DNA from: Dyella caseinilytica
GTDB taxonomy: Bacteria; Pseudomonadota; Gammaproteobacteria; Xanthomonadales; Rhodanobacteraceae
Reading direction: 5' to 3'
Length of the DNA: 64,000 bases
NCBI RefSeq assembly: GCF_016865235.1
Contig: NZ_CP064030.1
Span: forward strand, 806,001 to 870,000
Program-made: the position numbers and the translations under genes
Part shown: positions 25,597-34,280 of the stretch, piece after piece
Layout: each line of letters opens with the position of its first letter
Position numbering within the stretch: position 1 is the first letter of the stretch
Notes under the pieces: generated by a model
The model's database searches: none
The model's input: the letters and a program-made list of their open reading frames with translations, nothing else
What the model was told of the DNA's origin: nothing

Positions 25597-26544
25597 TCAA
25601 ACCGTGCGCCGACGCTTAGCAGGAGTGATGTTCACCGCACTGTGCGGATCGAGCAGGTCATGTGGCAATTTCTTGAACACGTCAGCCAACAGCTTCAGGA
25701 AACTGCTCATCGCCGAACTCTTGCGCCACACCATGGCGATCTTCCGGCTCGGCGCATGCCCACTGAATTCGACCAGTTGCAGGTTGGGCACCTGGGCGAT
25801 CGGCGGTTTCACGGCGAGCGTGGGCAGCAGGGTGATGCCCACGTTGGCGGCAACCATTTGCCGTAGTGTTTCCAGGCTGGTGGCGCGGAAACCGGTTTTT
25901 TCACCCGCACCGGCCATATGGCAAACCTCCAGCGCCTGATCGCGCAGACAGTGGCCATCCTCGAGCAGTAGCAGATTCTGGTCGGAAAGATCGTTGAGCT
26001 TCAATTGCTGGCGCTTGGCCAGCGGATGCGATTGCGGCACGGCCAGCAGGAAAGGTTCCTCGAACAGAAACTCGCTATGCAGACTGTCGTCGTGCAGGGG
26101 CAGGGCGACGATGCAGGCGTCGAGCTTTCCCTCGCGCAGACGATGCAGCACCGTCTCGGTTTTTTCCTCAACCAGCAGCAGCTCCAGGCGCGGGAAGCGA
26201 TCGCGCATCATGGGTACGACATGCGGGAGCAGGTAGGGACCCAATGTGGGGAAGATACCCAGGCGCACCGTGCCGGATTCCGGGTCCACCGTGCGGCGGG
26301 CGACGCCCTTGATCTGCTCGATTTCGTTGAGTACTTCACGGGCGCGATTGGCGATATCGCGGCCGACATCGGTCAGCAGCACTTTGCGCGGGGTGCGCTC
26401 CACCAAAGCCACGCCCAGTTCGTCTTCGAGCTTCTTGATCTGGGTGGATAGCGTGGGCTGGCTGACGAAACAGGCTTCCGCGGCGCGGCCAAAATGGCGG
26501 TGCTCGGCCAGGGAAACCAGATAATGGAGATCGCGCAGGTTCAT
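25597..26544 (-). CDS. oxyR: Hydrogen peroxide sensor/regulator OxyR
   Basis: OxyR is a LysR-type regulator that forms a disulfide on peroxide stress and then activates antioxidant genes. The 315-residue protein has an N-terminal winged helix (RDLHYLVSLAEHRHFGRAAE, then SQPTLSTQIKKLED). The peroxide motif LEDGHCLRDQALEVC places Cys at exactly 199 and 208, the E. coli numbering. FRATSLETLRQMVAA and ITLLPTLAV follow the OxyR pattern. It is convergent with msrA. A near-consensus OxyR operator lies 15 bp upstream of its start codon. Confidence 0.95.
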   Translation of the reverse strand: MNLRDLHYLVSLAEHRHFGRAAEACFVSQPTLSTQIKKLEDELGVALVERTPRKVLLTDVGRDIANRAREVLNEIEQIKGVARRTVDPESGTVRLGIFPTLGPYLLPHVVPMMRDRFPRLELLLVEEKTETVLHRLREGKLDACIVALPLHDDSLHSEFLFEEPFLLAVPQSHPLAKRQQLKLNDLSDQNLLLLEDGHCLRDQALEVCHMAGAGEKTGFRATSLETLRQMVAANVGITLLPTLAVKPPIAQVPNLQLVEFSGHAPSRKIAMVWRKSSAMSSFLKLLADVFKKLPHDLLDPHSAVNITPAKRRRTV

Positions 26545-26558
26545 GGATTGCCCTAATT

Positions 26559-26595
26559 ATAGATGCAGTCTATGAACCCAATGGTAGTGATCGAT
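26559..26595. promoter_or_regulatory. Probable OxyR operator upstream of oxyR
   Basis: ATAG-N7-CTAT occurs perfectly at 26559-26573. After a further 7 bp comes ATGG-N7-CGAT (26581-26595), 6 of 8 defined bases. The known OxyR consensus is two ATAG-N7-CTAT elements separated by 7 bp, so both spacing and sequence fit. Position suggests autoregulation. The rest of 26545-26755 shows no gene. Confidence 0.6.
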
Positions 26596-26755
26596 TTTAA
26601 CAATGCAAGTGCTGCATTCGCCCACTTGGTGTGGCGCAAGGAGCTGAGGGATCTGCAGTTTCCGCCGCTGGCCGATATCAAGAAGGGCCTTAGCCATGCG
26701 CCAGGCATCAACATGTCGACCTCGTGGGCTCATCAAAGGTCCGATCGGTGGCCAT

Positions 26756-26789
26756 AAAAAACCCCGGCATGTGCCTGCCGGGGTTTTTT
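26756..26789. terminator. Terminator of the subtilase gene
   Basis: An A-run, CCCCGGCA (26762-26769), loop TGTGCC, TGCCGGGG (26776-26783) and a T-run. It lies just past the stop of the minus-strand subtilase gene. Confidence 0.88.
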
Positions 26790-26806
26790 GCACTACGCGT
26801 TGTCGA

Positions 26807-28753
26807 TTACGGATTGTAATCGGCCAGAACGGAGATGTTGCTGTAAATGCCTTGCGATGCGGCGACGCGGATGTAGTAGGTCGTCGCTTGTGGCTGCGCG
26901 ATCACTACAGCCTCGCTGGTGCCTGGCTTCACGGAGCTGAAGTCCGCGTCGCTACCGTCTGCTGCCGGAGCGGTGCCCGCTTTCACATACATCGCAACGT
27001 TGCCTGAGCCGCCAAGTGTGCGGATGTTCAACGTGGTCGCGCCCGACGGCACTACGATCGAGTAAAGGATGCTGCCGCTGCTTGCGCTCTGACCCGACAG
27101 CAGCGAGCCTTTGGTCAGCACAATGGGTTGTTCTCCACCATTGTCGCCGCCGTTGTCACCACCACCATTGTCGTTACCGAGTGCCAGATTGACAGCCGCA
27201 TAGGCATCGAGAATGCCCGCACCGATCGGCTGGTCTTCGGTCACCGGGAACGCACGCGCCGATTTCACCAGGATATTGGTGATTTGTGCGGGTGTAAGTG
27301 CCGGCAGGCCAGCGGCTTTTACCGCACCGACGATCATCGCCACTGCGCCGGTCACGTGCGGGGTAGCCTGCGAAGTGCCGGCCATGCCGCCGTATGCCTG
27401 GACGGGATCTGCTGGGTAGATGGGGCTCGTCGTGCCGAGATTGAGGGCTTGCCAGATGAACCCTTCATTTACCTGCGTGCCTGACGATGCGTCGTTGGCA
27501 TAAATGCCACCACCCGGCGCTGAGAGGGTGATGCCGTTGCCGTAGTTGGAATAGAACGCGCGCTTGCCGGTAATGCCGTTCGCCGCTACGGCGATCACGC
27601 CAGGGCAACTGGCCGGTGTGAAACCTGAAACATTCGCCGAGCTGTTGCCAGCCGCCACCACGACGGCGGTGCCGCGGCCTAGAGCATCCTGGATGGCCTG
27701 GTATTCCGGATCATCTGCGGCGCATTGGTCCTCGCCGCCCAAGCTCATGCTGATGACTTGCGCGATGTGGGTGTTGTCGGGAACACCATCGACATGGCCG
27801 CCCGACGCCCATTCGATCGCATCGGAAATATCGGAGTCGTAACCGCCGCAGTGACCAAGCACGCGAATCGGCAGCACTTTCGCGTTGTAAGCGATACCTG
27901 CCATGCCCATGTTGTTGTCGGTCAGCTCGCCAATCACGCCGGCTACGTTGGTACCGTGCCAGCTGCTGTTTTCCGCTGCGGTGCCTGCGCCGCACTCGTT
28001 CCGGGTCGTCCAATCACCCGTATCCCAGCCGCCAGGTACGCGGCCATCGACCGCGCGGCCGGACACGGTGTGATCGTCGATGAAGTCGTAACCCGCATCG
28101 CCCAGCGATGTGTCCAGATCGGGATGCTGCGTGATGCCCGTATCGATGACCGCCACGGTGACGCCGGTGCCGTCTGCGATATTCCACGCATTGTTGACGT
28201 TGGCGCCACCGACAGCATTGGAGAAATTCCATTGGTAATCGGCGTAGTACGTATCGTTCGGCGCTACGGGCGTTGGCGCGTCGGTCGGCTTGCCCAACGA
28301 GGCGGGTGCCTTGAAGTCCTGCACCGCGTGCAACATGCGATCGGGCTGGACGTGCGCAACGGCAGGATCGGAAGCGATCTGCGCCATCAGCGTATTCGCT
28401 TCGCTCTGGCTCAACTTGCGCGACGTGCGAATCAGGTCAGCGCCCATGGCGAGCTTGCGCTGATAGGAGGCCGAAAGCGCTGGTGTCGTTGTTCCGTTCA
28501 CGGACATCGTTGCGTTGTTGAGGCCCACGTGACCGATGGCGGTAATGACGTTTTGAAGAACGGCAGCACTGCTGTCACGTTCGGACGTACCGGGCTTATA
28601 GGTGATGATGAAGCGATCATAGTTTTGATCAGCGTTGCTCACGCCGACAAACTTGGCAGAGAGCGAAGGGGCGTCTGCGGCATGAATGGCTGGCACGAGC
28701 AGAGCCAGTGCGGTCGCGAGCGCGCTGATGCGTAAGGATGAAAGTGACTTCAT
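26807..28753 (-). CDS. Secreted S8 family serine peptidase (subtilase)
   Basis: The 648-residue extracellular protease begins with a signal peptide (SALATALALLVPAIHAAD) and an inhibitor-like propeptide (about 30-150, FIITYKPGT and DPAVAHVQPDRM). The peptidase domain follows, with Asp in VAVIDTGITQHPD (about 201), His in SSWHGTNVAGVI (about 265), oxyanion Asn in VVAAGNSS, and Ser in MAGTSQATPHVTG (about 458). A Gly/Asn/Asp linker leads to a C-terminal PPC-like domain (about 550-648), usually removed on maturation. Xanthomonad relatives are secreted by the type II system. It is a single-gene unit beside the adhesin. Confidence 0.93.
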   Translation of the reverse strand: MKSLSSLRISALATALALLVPAIHAADAPSLSAKFVGVSNADQNYDRFIITYKPGTSERDSSAAVLQNVITAIGHVGLNNATMSVNGTTTPALSASYQRKLAMGADLIRTSRKLSQSEANTLMAQIASDPAVAHVQPDRMLHAVQDFKAPASLGKPTDAPTPVAPNDTYYADYQWNFSNAVGGANVNNAWNIADGTGVTVAVIDTGITQHPDLDTSLGDAGYDFIDDHTVSGRAVDGRVPGGWDTGDWTTRNECGAGTAAENSSWHGTNVAGVIGELTDNNMGMAGIAYNAKVLPIRVLGHCGGYDSDISDAIEWASGGHVDGVPDNTHIAQVISMSLGGEDQCAADDPEYQAIQDALGRGTAVVVAAGNSSANVSGFTPASCPGVIAVAANGITGKRAFYSNYGNGITLSAPGGGIYANDASSGTQVNEGFIWQALNLGTTSPIYPADPVQAYGGMAGTSQATPHVTGAVAMIVGAVKAAGLPALTPAQITNILVKSARAFPVTEDQPIGAGILDAYAAVNLALGNDNGGGDNGGDNGGEQPIVLTKGSLLSGQSASSGSILYSIVVPSGATTLNIRTLGGSGNVAMYVKAGTAPAADGSDADFSSVKPGTSEAVVIAQPQATTYYIRVAASQGIYSNISVLADYNP

Positions 28754-28898
28754 ACATGGATCCTTGAAGTGAGTCCGGGGCTATCCGCGCGCCGGATGGA
28801 AAGACGGGCGATGCGGAGTCGCCCGGTAATCGCCACGCCGTGGCGGCGTGGCAAAAGGGACGCTCTGTGCATCGAGTCGATGAACAGAGCGCTATCGG

Positions 28899-31800
28899 TT
28901 ACCAGCCGAAGCTGACGCCAACGCTGCCGCTGGATTCGCCGCCGCCGGCAATCGAGCCGCCGATCAGCACGGCACCATTGCCGGGAATGCGGTGCGCAAT
29001 ACCGACCGCCAATGCGGACTGGCCCGCGTAGGTGCCTGCCGCTGCACTGACGCGGTTATCCGTACCTGGTGCCGCGGCGATAGCGCCCGCCATGCCGGCC
29101 ATCGCGGTACCCATGGCACCGACGCGATTCAGACGCAGATTGACGGAATGGAACTGGCTGTTCACCTGATCGCGGAAAGCGTTGAAGTTATCGCTGCTGA
29201 CCAATCCCGCCGTCTTCTGATCGGTATATGCATTGGCGGAACTCAGGGTTTGCGCATCGCCGTTATCGGCATAAGTCTCCGCTGCGCTGATGGCACTTTG
29301 CGTGGCCGCCGTGACCTGGCCTACGTTGGCAGCATCCGTTGCATTGACACCGGCGGCCACGTTGGTGATCTGACGTTCCGCGCCAACGCTGCCAACCGAC
29401 ACCGTGTTGGCTTGATCGGCGACAGAACCCGCACCGATCGCCACGGCGTTCGATGCAGTGACCTGGCTGCCTTGACCAATGGCCGTACCTGACGACGCTG
29501 TCACATTGCTATCGGCGCCCACTGCCACCGCATTGGTAGCCGTGCTCGCGATTTGTGCATTGTTACCCAAAACTGTGCTGGTTGGATCCGTAGTGCTCGC
29601 GATCGAGGTAACCGTTGCGTTCTGTGGACTGGCGTTGTTTGTGATTGGTGCGATGTCGATATTGCGGGTGATTGCAGGCGCCGCGTACACCTGGGTCGCG
29701 AGACTGCTCACGCGTCCATTGAGCGAATTGATGCTGCTGAGTGCACCAGTCATGGCGCTATCCAGTGCTCCGAATGCAGCGCCCACATTGGCGTAACTAT
29801 TGCCCTGAATGCTGAATGTCGAAGCGCCCATCACACCGTTCGCGCCTACGGTGAAGAGGCCGGCCTGCTTCAGCTGAGAAACGTTGACCGCGTCGGTGTC
29901 CGCTGTACCAGCTGCCACATTCGTGATTTGGCGTTCTGCCCCCGCGCGCCCCACCGACACGGTGTTGGCACGATTGGCAACCGAGTTGGTTCCCAGTGCG
30001 ACTGCGTTGGTGGCCGTCGCTGAGGAGGAGACACCTAGGGCCATCGCGCCCTGAATGGTGGCGTTGGCCTTCTCACCGAGTGCAATGGAATACTTGCCGG
30101 CCGCATGCGCATTGCCACCGAGTGCCATGGCATATCCGCCACTTGCATTGGCTTTGAGGCCAAGTGCCACTGTGTCGTCGTTCGTTGCCGATGCTTGATC
30201 GCCCACGGCTGTCGCGCTGAACGCGTAGGGAGCATAGGCGGCCGACGTCTTGGTCGTGGCTACGGCATTCGCACCGAGTGCCAGGGAACCATAGCTGCCC
30301 GCGTGGGCACTCGCGCCTACGGCCACCGTGTTGCTTGAACCGGTTGCTGTGGCGTTGTGCCCCAGCGCTACGCTATTGGTGCCGCTGGCAGTTGCCGATG
30401 CTCCTGCGGCCAATGCGTAAGAAGCGGTAGCCGACGCATTATCGCTGCCGTTGTTCTTGCCGTTTGCGGTGAAATAGCGAGAGGTCTGAGCACCCGCATC
30501 GGCAACATTTGCGACTGCATCCAGCTGCGATTTATTCACGGCATCGGTGCCTTGCGTGCCGGCAGCGACATTGGTGATCTGACGTTCGTTGCCAACGCTG
30601 CCCACCGAGACCGAGTTGTCACGATCGGCAACCGAGAGCGCGCCTAGCGCAACGGCGTTGGCACCCGTCACCTGGCTTAGCTCACCGATGGCGACGCTGC
30701 TATCGCTAAGTCCGTTGCGCCCTGCGCCAGCGCCGATGGCCACTGAACGATTGCCGTTGGCGATAGAGCCCACACCCACAGCCGTACTTTCGTCACCTTC
30801 GGCTTGCGCATAGCTGCCAATGGCCGTGGCGCTCTGGCCCTGAGCATCGGTTCCGCCTGCAATAATCTGATTAGTTGTCTGATCAACAAAGATGCCCACG
30901 CCACCGATGGCGGTCGCGGCACTATTTCCTGCGTGAGCGGTAGTGCCGATGGCGATGGCATTTTGTGCGCCCGCACTGACGTCGGAGAAAAGGCCAAAGG
31001 CCATCGAGTTGAAAGCGTCGTGCTCTACCGTTGCAAAGGTGCCTAGGGCGATCGAACTGCTGGCGCCCGTGTTGACCTGCGAGAGTGCGCCCATCGATAT
31101 GCCGAAATCGGCACCACTCGCCACGGTGCCGCCATTCGCAGCGAGCGAATACACACCACTTGCCGACGCGTTGTAGCCGAGCGCTGTCGACTCCTGTGCA
31201 ATGGCTTGTACGTTCTGGCCGATTGCCGTGCTGGAATCGCCGAACGCTGCGCTGCTATAGCCAGCAGCAAGACTGTACTGACCCATGGCATTAGCACCGC
31301 TACCGAAGGCGGAAGCACCATCGCCCATGGCAAAGCTGCCCGAGCCGACGGCGATACCGTATTGGCCGGTAACGAGCGCGTCGTCATTGCCTTGACCGGT
31401 GGCCGCAAAGTAGTGGCTTGCGGAAGCGACGCTGTTGGCCAATGTGTCGAGCTGCGATTTATTCACCGCATCGGTCGCTTGCGTGCCGGCGGCAACATTG
31501 GTGATCTGACGATCGATGGCTGCGTGCTTGACGCCGTAACCATCAGTCCATTCTGCATCGGCACCCACTGAAACCGTATTGGCGCGATCTGCATACGAGC
31601 CCGATCCCAGTGCAACAGCATTAGAAGCGCCATAGGCCACTTCGCTGCTTTCGCCAAGTGCTGTCCCGTTTGCGTCAAAGCTGAAGGCGTTCGCACCGAT
31701 GAGTGTGCTTTGCGGGGCCCAATCCGCGATAAAACTGCCTGCGCCCACCACCGTGCCGCGATAAGCATCTGCTTGTGCGTTGGAGCCGACCGCGGTGATT

Positions 31801-32939
31801 TGATCGACGGCGTTCTCGCTGCCTGCTCCAGCACCCAGCGCTGTCGAGTTATCGCCAAGTGTCCATGCACCTGCACCGACTGCCAACGTGTTGTAACCGA
31901 TCGCCTGAGTCGCCTCGCCCAAAGCGGTGGAGAACATACCTGTGGACTGGCTGCCCCATCCCAGCGCGATGGTACCCATGTTGTCCGTTTGGGCGCCTTC
32001 ACCGATGGCGATGCTGCGCACGCCATATGCGTGGCTGTTCGGGCCCATCGCAATCGATGACCAACTGGTAGACGAGCTGCCCGAGCCAATGGCGATAGCG
32101 CTGTAGTAACTCGCCTGCGCGTTATTACCTAATGCAATCGTATAGTCCCCAGTTGCAGAGCTGCCATAGCCGAGAGCTGTGCTGTACTGGCCGATGGCAT
32201 TAGTGCCGCTGCCGAACGCGGAAGCGCCATCGGCCATGGCGAAGCTGGCAGAACCGGCGGCAGTGCCGTATTGGCCGGTAACGAGCGCGTCGTCGTTGCC
32301 CTGACCCGCCGCAGCGAAGTAGTGGGAAGCGGAACTGACGCTATCGGCCAAGTTGTTGAGCTGGGACACGTTCACGGCGTCGGTGCCTTGTGTGCCAGCG
32401 GCGACGTTGGTGATCTGACGCTCGTTGCCAGCGCTACCTACCGACACCACATTGTCTTGGTCGGCGATTGACCCAGCGCCGAGCGCAATGCTGTTGTTGC
32501 CGGATGCGGAGCTATTTTGACCAAGCGCAAGGCTGCTCGCACCGGCGGATAGGGCGTCGTGGCCGATAGCGACGCTATCGGTGCCGCGCGCGAGTGACAT
32601 GTAGCCCAGCGCGGTGGCGTAGTCGCCGAGCGCAGTGGCGCGAACACCCAAGGCAGCGCTGTAGTTGCCAGTGGCCATCGCCAGAGGGCCGCACGCAAAC
32701 GCATTGCTTGAAGCCAGCGGCTGATTGGCAGTCGTGAACGATCCGGTGCATACATCGGCGTGGGCCTTTGCAGGTACCAGCGTGGTGGCGAGCACGATGG
32801 CAAGCGACAGCCCGGCGAGGCGAAGGCCACAGCGCTCCTGTTTGTTGACGACGCCAACGACTTTGCAGCGAGCCAATTCCGACGCTACGACGACAACGCC
32901 TAGCGATGCGTTCCAAATTTTGCTGTAGATCTTGTTCAT
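28899..32939 (-). CDS. Trimeric autotransporter adhesin (YadA/Hia-like)
   Basis: The 1346-residue surface protein starts with an extended signal peptide region (MNKIYSKIWNASLGVVVVAS) and cleavage near AKAHAD. It continues with many 14-residue YadA head repeats (SxAxGxxAxAxG type). Five connector motifs of the form RQITNVAAGTxxTDAVNxSQ are present. The C-terminal about 75 residues form the YadA anchor (FNAFRDQVNSQFHSVNLRLN to SSGSVGVSFGW). It would bind host, plant or abiotic surfaces as a trimer. Upstream frame to 33134 is rejected because the extended signal starts at ATG 32939, with GGAGAAAG before it. A 239-bp duplication occurs in the head. A response regulator gene lies upstream. Confidence 0.93.
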   Translation of the reverse strand: MNKIYSKIWNASLGVVVVASELARCKVVGVVNKQERCGLRLAGLSLAIVLATTLVPAKAHADVCTGSFTTANQPLASSNAFACGPLAMATGNYSAALGVRATALGDYATALGYMSLARGTDSVAIGHDALSAGASSLALGQNSSASGNNSIALGAGSIADQDNVVSVGSAGNERQITNVAAGTQGTDAVNVSQLNNLADSVSSASHYFAAAGQGNDDALVTGQYGTAAGSASFAMADGASAFGSGTNAIGQYSTALGYGSSATGDYTIALGNNAQASYYSAIAIGSGSSSTSWSSIAMGPNSHAYGVRSIAIGEGAQTDNMGTIALGWGSQSTGMFSTALGEATQAIGYNTLAVGAGAWTLGDNSTALGAGAGSENAVDQITAVGSNAQADAYRGTVVGAGSFIADWAPQSTLIGANAFSFDANGTALGESSEVAYGASNAVALGSGSYADRANTVSVGADAEWTDGYGVKHAAIDRQITNVAAGTQATDAVNKSQLDTLANSVASASHYFAATGQGNDDALVTGQYGIAVGSGSFAMGDGASAFGSGANAMGQYSLAAGYSSAAFGDSSTAIGQNVQAIAQESTALGYNASASGVYSLAANGGTVASGADFGISMGALSQVNTGASSSIALGTFATVEHDAFNSMAFGLFSDVSAGAQNAIAIGTTAHAGNSAATAIGGVGIFVDQTTNQIIAGGTDAQGQSATAIGSYAQAEGDESTAVGVGSIANGNRSVAIGAGAGRNGLSDSSVAIGELSQVTGANAVALGALSVADRDNSVSVGSVGNERQITNVAAGTQGTDAVNKSQLDAVANVADAGAQTSRYFTANGKNNGSDNASATASYALAAGASATASGTNSVALGHNATATGSSNTVAVGASAHAGSYGSLALGANAVATTKTSAAYAPYAFSATAVGDQASATNDDTVALGLKANASGGYAMALGGNAHAAGKYSIALGEKANATIQGAMALGVSSSATATNAVALGTNSVANRANTVSVGRAGAERQITNVAAGTADTDAVNVSQLKQAGLFTVGANGVMGASTFSIQGNSYANVGAAFGALDSAMTGALSSINSLNGRVSSLATQVYAAPAITRNIDIAPITNNASPQNATVTSIASTTDPTSTVLGNNAQIASTATNAVAVGADSNVTASSGTAIGQGSQVTASNAVAIGAGSVADQANTVSVGSVGAERQITNVAAGVNATDAANVGQVTAATQSAISAAETYADNGDAQTLSSANAYTDQKTAGLVSSDNFNAFRDQVNSQFHSVNLRLNRVGAMGTAMAGMAGAIAAAPGTDNRVSAAAGTYAGQSALAVGIAHRIPGNGAVLIGGSIAGGGESSGSVGVSFGW
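31273..31511 (-). repeat. Internal duplication in adhesin, copy 2
   Basis: This 239-bp segment matches 32182-32420 closely at DNA level. It encodes a head block (ASHYFAATGQGNDDALVTGQ) plus a connector motif. It shows recent module duplication in the adhesin. Confidence 0.75.
32182..32420 (-). repeat. Internal duplication in adhesin, copy 1
   Basis: This is the partner of 31273-31511, with the same length and a high match. It encodes ASHYFAAAGQGNDDALVTGQ and a connector motif. Confidence 0.75.
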
Positions 32940-33130
32940 GCGTGTTGCTTTCTCCATGCAAAAAGATAGGCAGGACGTGCCTGCACGCTTGTGCGTGCCG
33001 CATCGAGGCGCTGAAAGCTGGAATGAAGTTCCCCTCGAGCCTGCTGTCTGTGTGTGCCTCAGCCGATTTCCCTGATGTCGGCGTTGGTCATGTTGAGCGG
33101 CTTGAGCATCTCGGCACGCGGCCAAGGTAG

Positions 33131-33190
33131 TCACTCACGCAAATGCACGGAGACTCACTTTTTTTCACGTACGCTCACGTTTGGAGACGA
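33131..33190. promoter_or_regulatory. 10-bp-phased CACG operator array upstream of adhesin
   Basis: CAC(G/T) occurs at 33136, 33146, 33156, 33166 and 33176, exactly 10 bp apart, and GACG continues the phase at 33186. The 10-mers read tcactCACGc, aaatgCACGg, agactCACTt, tttttCACGt, acgctCACGt, ttggaGACGa. It lies about 200 bp before the adhesin start. OmpR/PhoB regulators bind direct repeats spaced 10-11 bp, and such a regulator is the next gene. The rest of the gap 32940-33382 shows no gene. Confidence 0.55.
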
Positions 33191-33382
33191 CCTCATTGGG
33201 TCATGTACGTGTTGTTCAGATTGTGCTGTGCGTGACGTGCAGGCGTAGAGAGGCAGTGCGGCATTCTTCGAACTGTCGGGGTGTTGCACCGAAAGCGCAT
33301 GGAACGAGCGAAGTTATCTGACAAGGTATGTCGGCATGCATCGCATGTCGCGCGGAACATCGCGCCGCGCTTACGCTGTAAG

Positions 33383-34138
33383 TCAGCGGGGCAATGAAGA
33401 CATGGAGCGAGATGCATCGCACGAAAGCAAATAGCCCTTGCCGCGTACGGTTTGCAGTGGCAACGCCTCCCCGGTGCTGGCGAGCACCTTGCGACGAAGA
33501 CGGTGAATCGTCATTTCGAGACGGTGCGGATCGAAGTCGTACGCGTTACGCGCAATGGCTTCGATCAATGCTTCACGCCGCACGAGCTGACCGTTCTTGA
33601 TGGCCAGTGTCATCACGATGCATTGCTCCGCCGCGGTAAGTGTCACGACATTGCCGCGAGGAGATACCAGCCGCCAACCACCGTTTTCGAGCCGCCATTC
33701 CGGCCGGGAAGGTGAGTTGGCGACGGTTTTGTTTGAGAGTTGGCAGGTCAATCGCCGCTTGAGGCTGTGTAGCATCGCTGCCAGAAGATCCAGATCCACC
33801 GGCTTGGTGAGATAGAGGTCTGCACCGCTTTCCAGTGCTTGAATAGGATGTTGACGCCTATCCCGTCCGGTGAGCATGACAATGCCGATATTCGACATGG
33901 CACGCAGGTGCTGTGCGACGGTAAAGCCATACTCATCGGGAGGGCAGACATCCAGTAATACGATGTCGAAGCGCTGTGCCAGCATGATCCTGTAAAGCTC
34001 CGCCGCGGAGGTGGCGCCGGCGCCACGAAAACCGCAGTTCTTCAAGGCGGGCAGCAGAATGTCCTGTAGTAGTTCGACATTGCTTTCCAGCACGGCGACA
34101 TGCAAAGCGGGCGCGGAGGACGGTCGGTGATCCATCAT
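33383..34138 (-). CDS. OmpR/PhoB family response regulator (orphan)
   Basis: The 251-residue two-domain regulator has a receiver domain (about 12-125) with phospho-acceptor Asp in FDIVLLDVCPPDEYGF, Thr in IVMLTGRD and Lys in YLTKPVDLD. The first acidic pocket reads VLESN, keeping only one of the usual two acids. The C-terminal winged helix (about 150-240) has LTAAEQCIVMTLAIKNG, HRLEMTIHRLRRKV and TVRGKGYLL. No sensor kinase gene is adjacent. It precedes the adhesin gene on the same strand across a 443-bp gap containing the phased CACG array, so it is a candidate adhesin regulator. ATG 34135 is an alternative start. Confidence 0.9.
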   Translation of the reverse strand: MMDHRPSSAPALHVAVLESNVELLQDILLPALKNCGFRGAGATSAAELYRIMLAQRFDIVLLDVCPPDEYGFTVAQHLRAMSNIGIVMLTGRDRRQHPIQALESGADLYLTKPVDLDLLAAMLHSLKRRLTCQLSNKTVANSPSRPEWRLENGGWRLVSPRGNVVTLTAAEQCIVMTLAIKNGQLVRREALIEAIARNAYDFDPHRLEMTIHRLRRKVLASTGEALPLQTVRGKGYLLSCDASRSMSSLPR

Positions 34139-34280
34139 CGACTCGGGTTTCTGTACGGGAGAGGGCGTTTAGCTTAGGGCGGTCGGATAAGTCCGATCAG
34201 AGGGCTATGCCGTATGGCACTGTGGCAGAGCGCCTACTTGGCATAGCGTCAAATGTTTTGGACACCGTAGGTGGGTTGAT

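Noticed and set aside
26563..26757. 64-codon frame between oxyR and subtilase
   Set aside because: It overlaps the OxyR site and has no ribosome site, family motif or coding character.
33131..33190. CRISPR or satellite array
   Set aside because: The repeat unit is only 10 bp with short conserved cores and no spacers. It fits operator DNA better.
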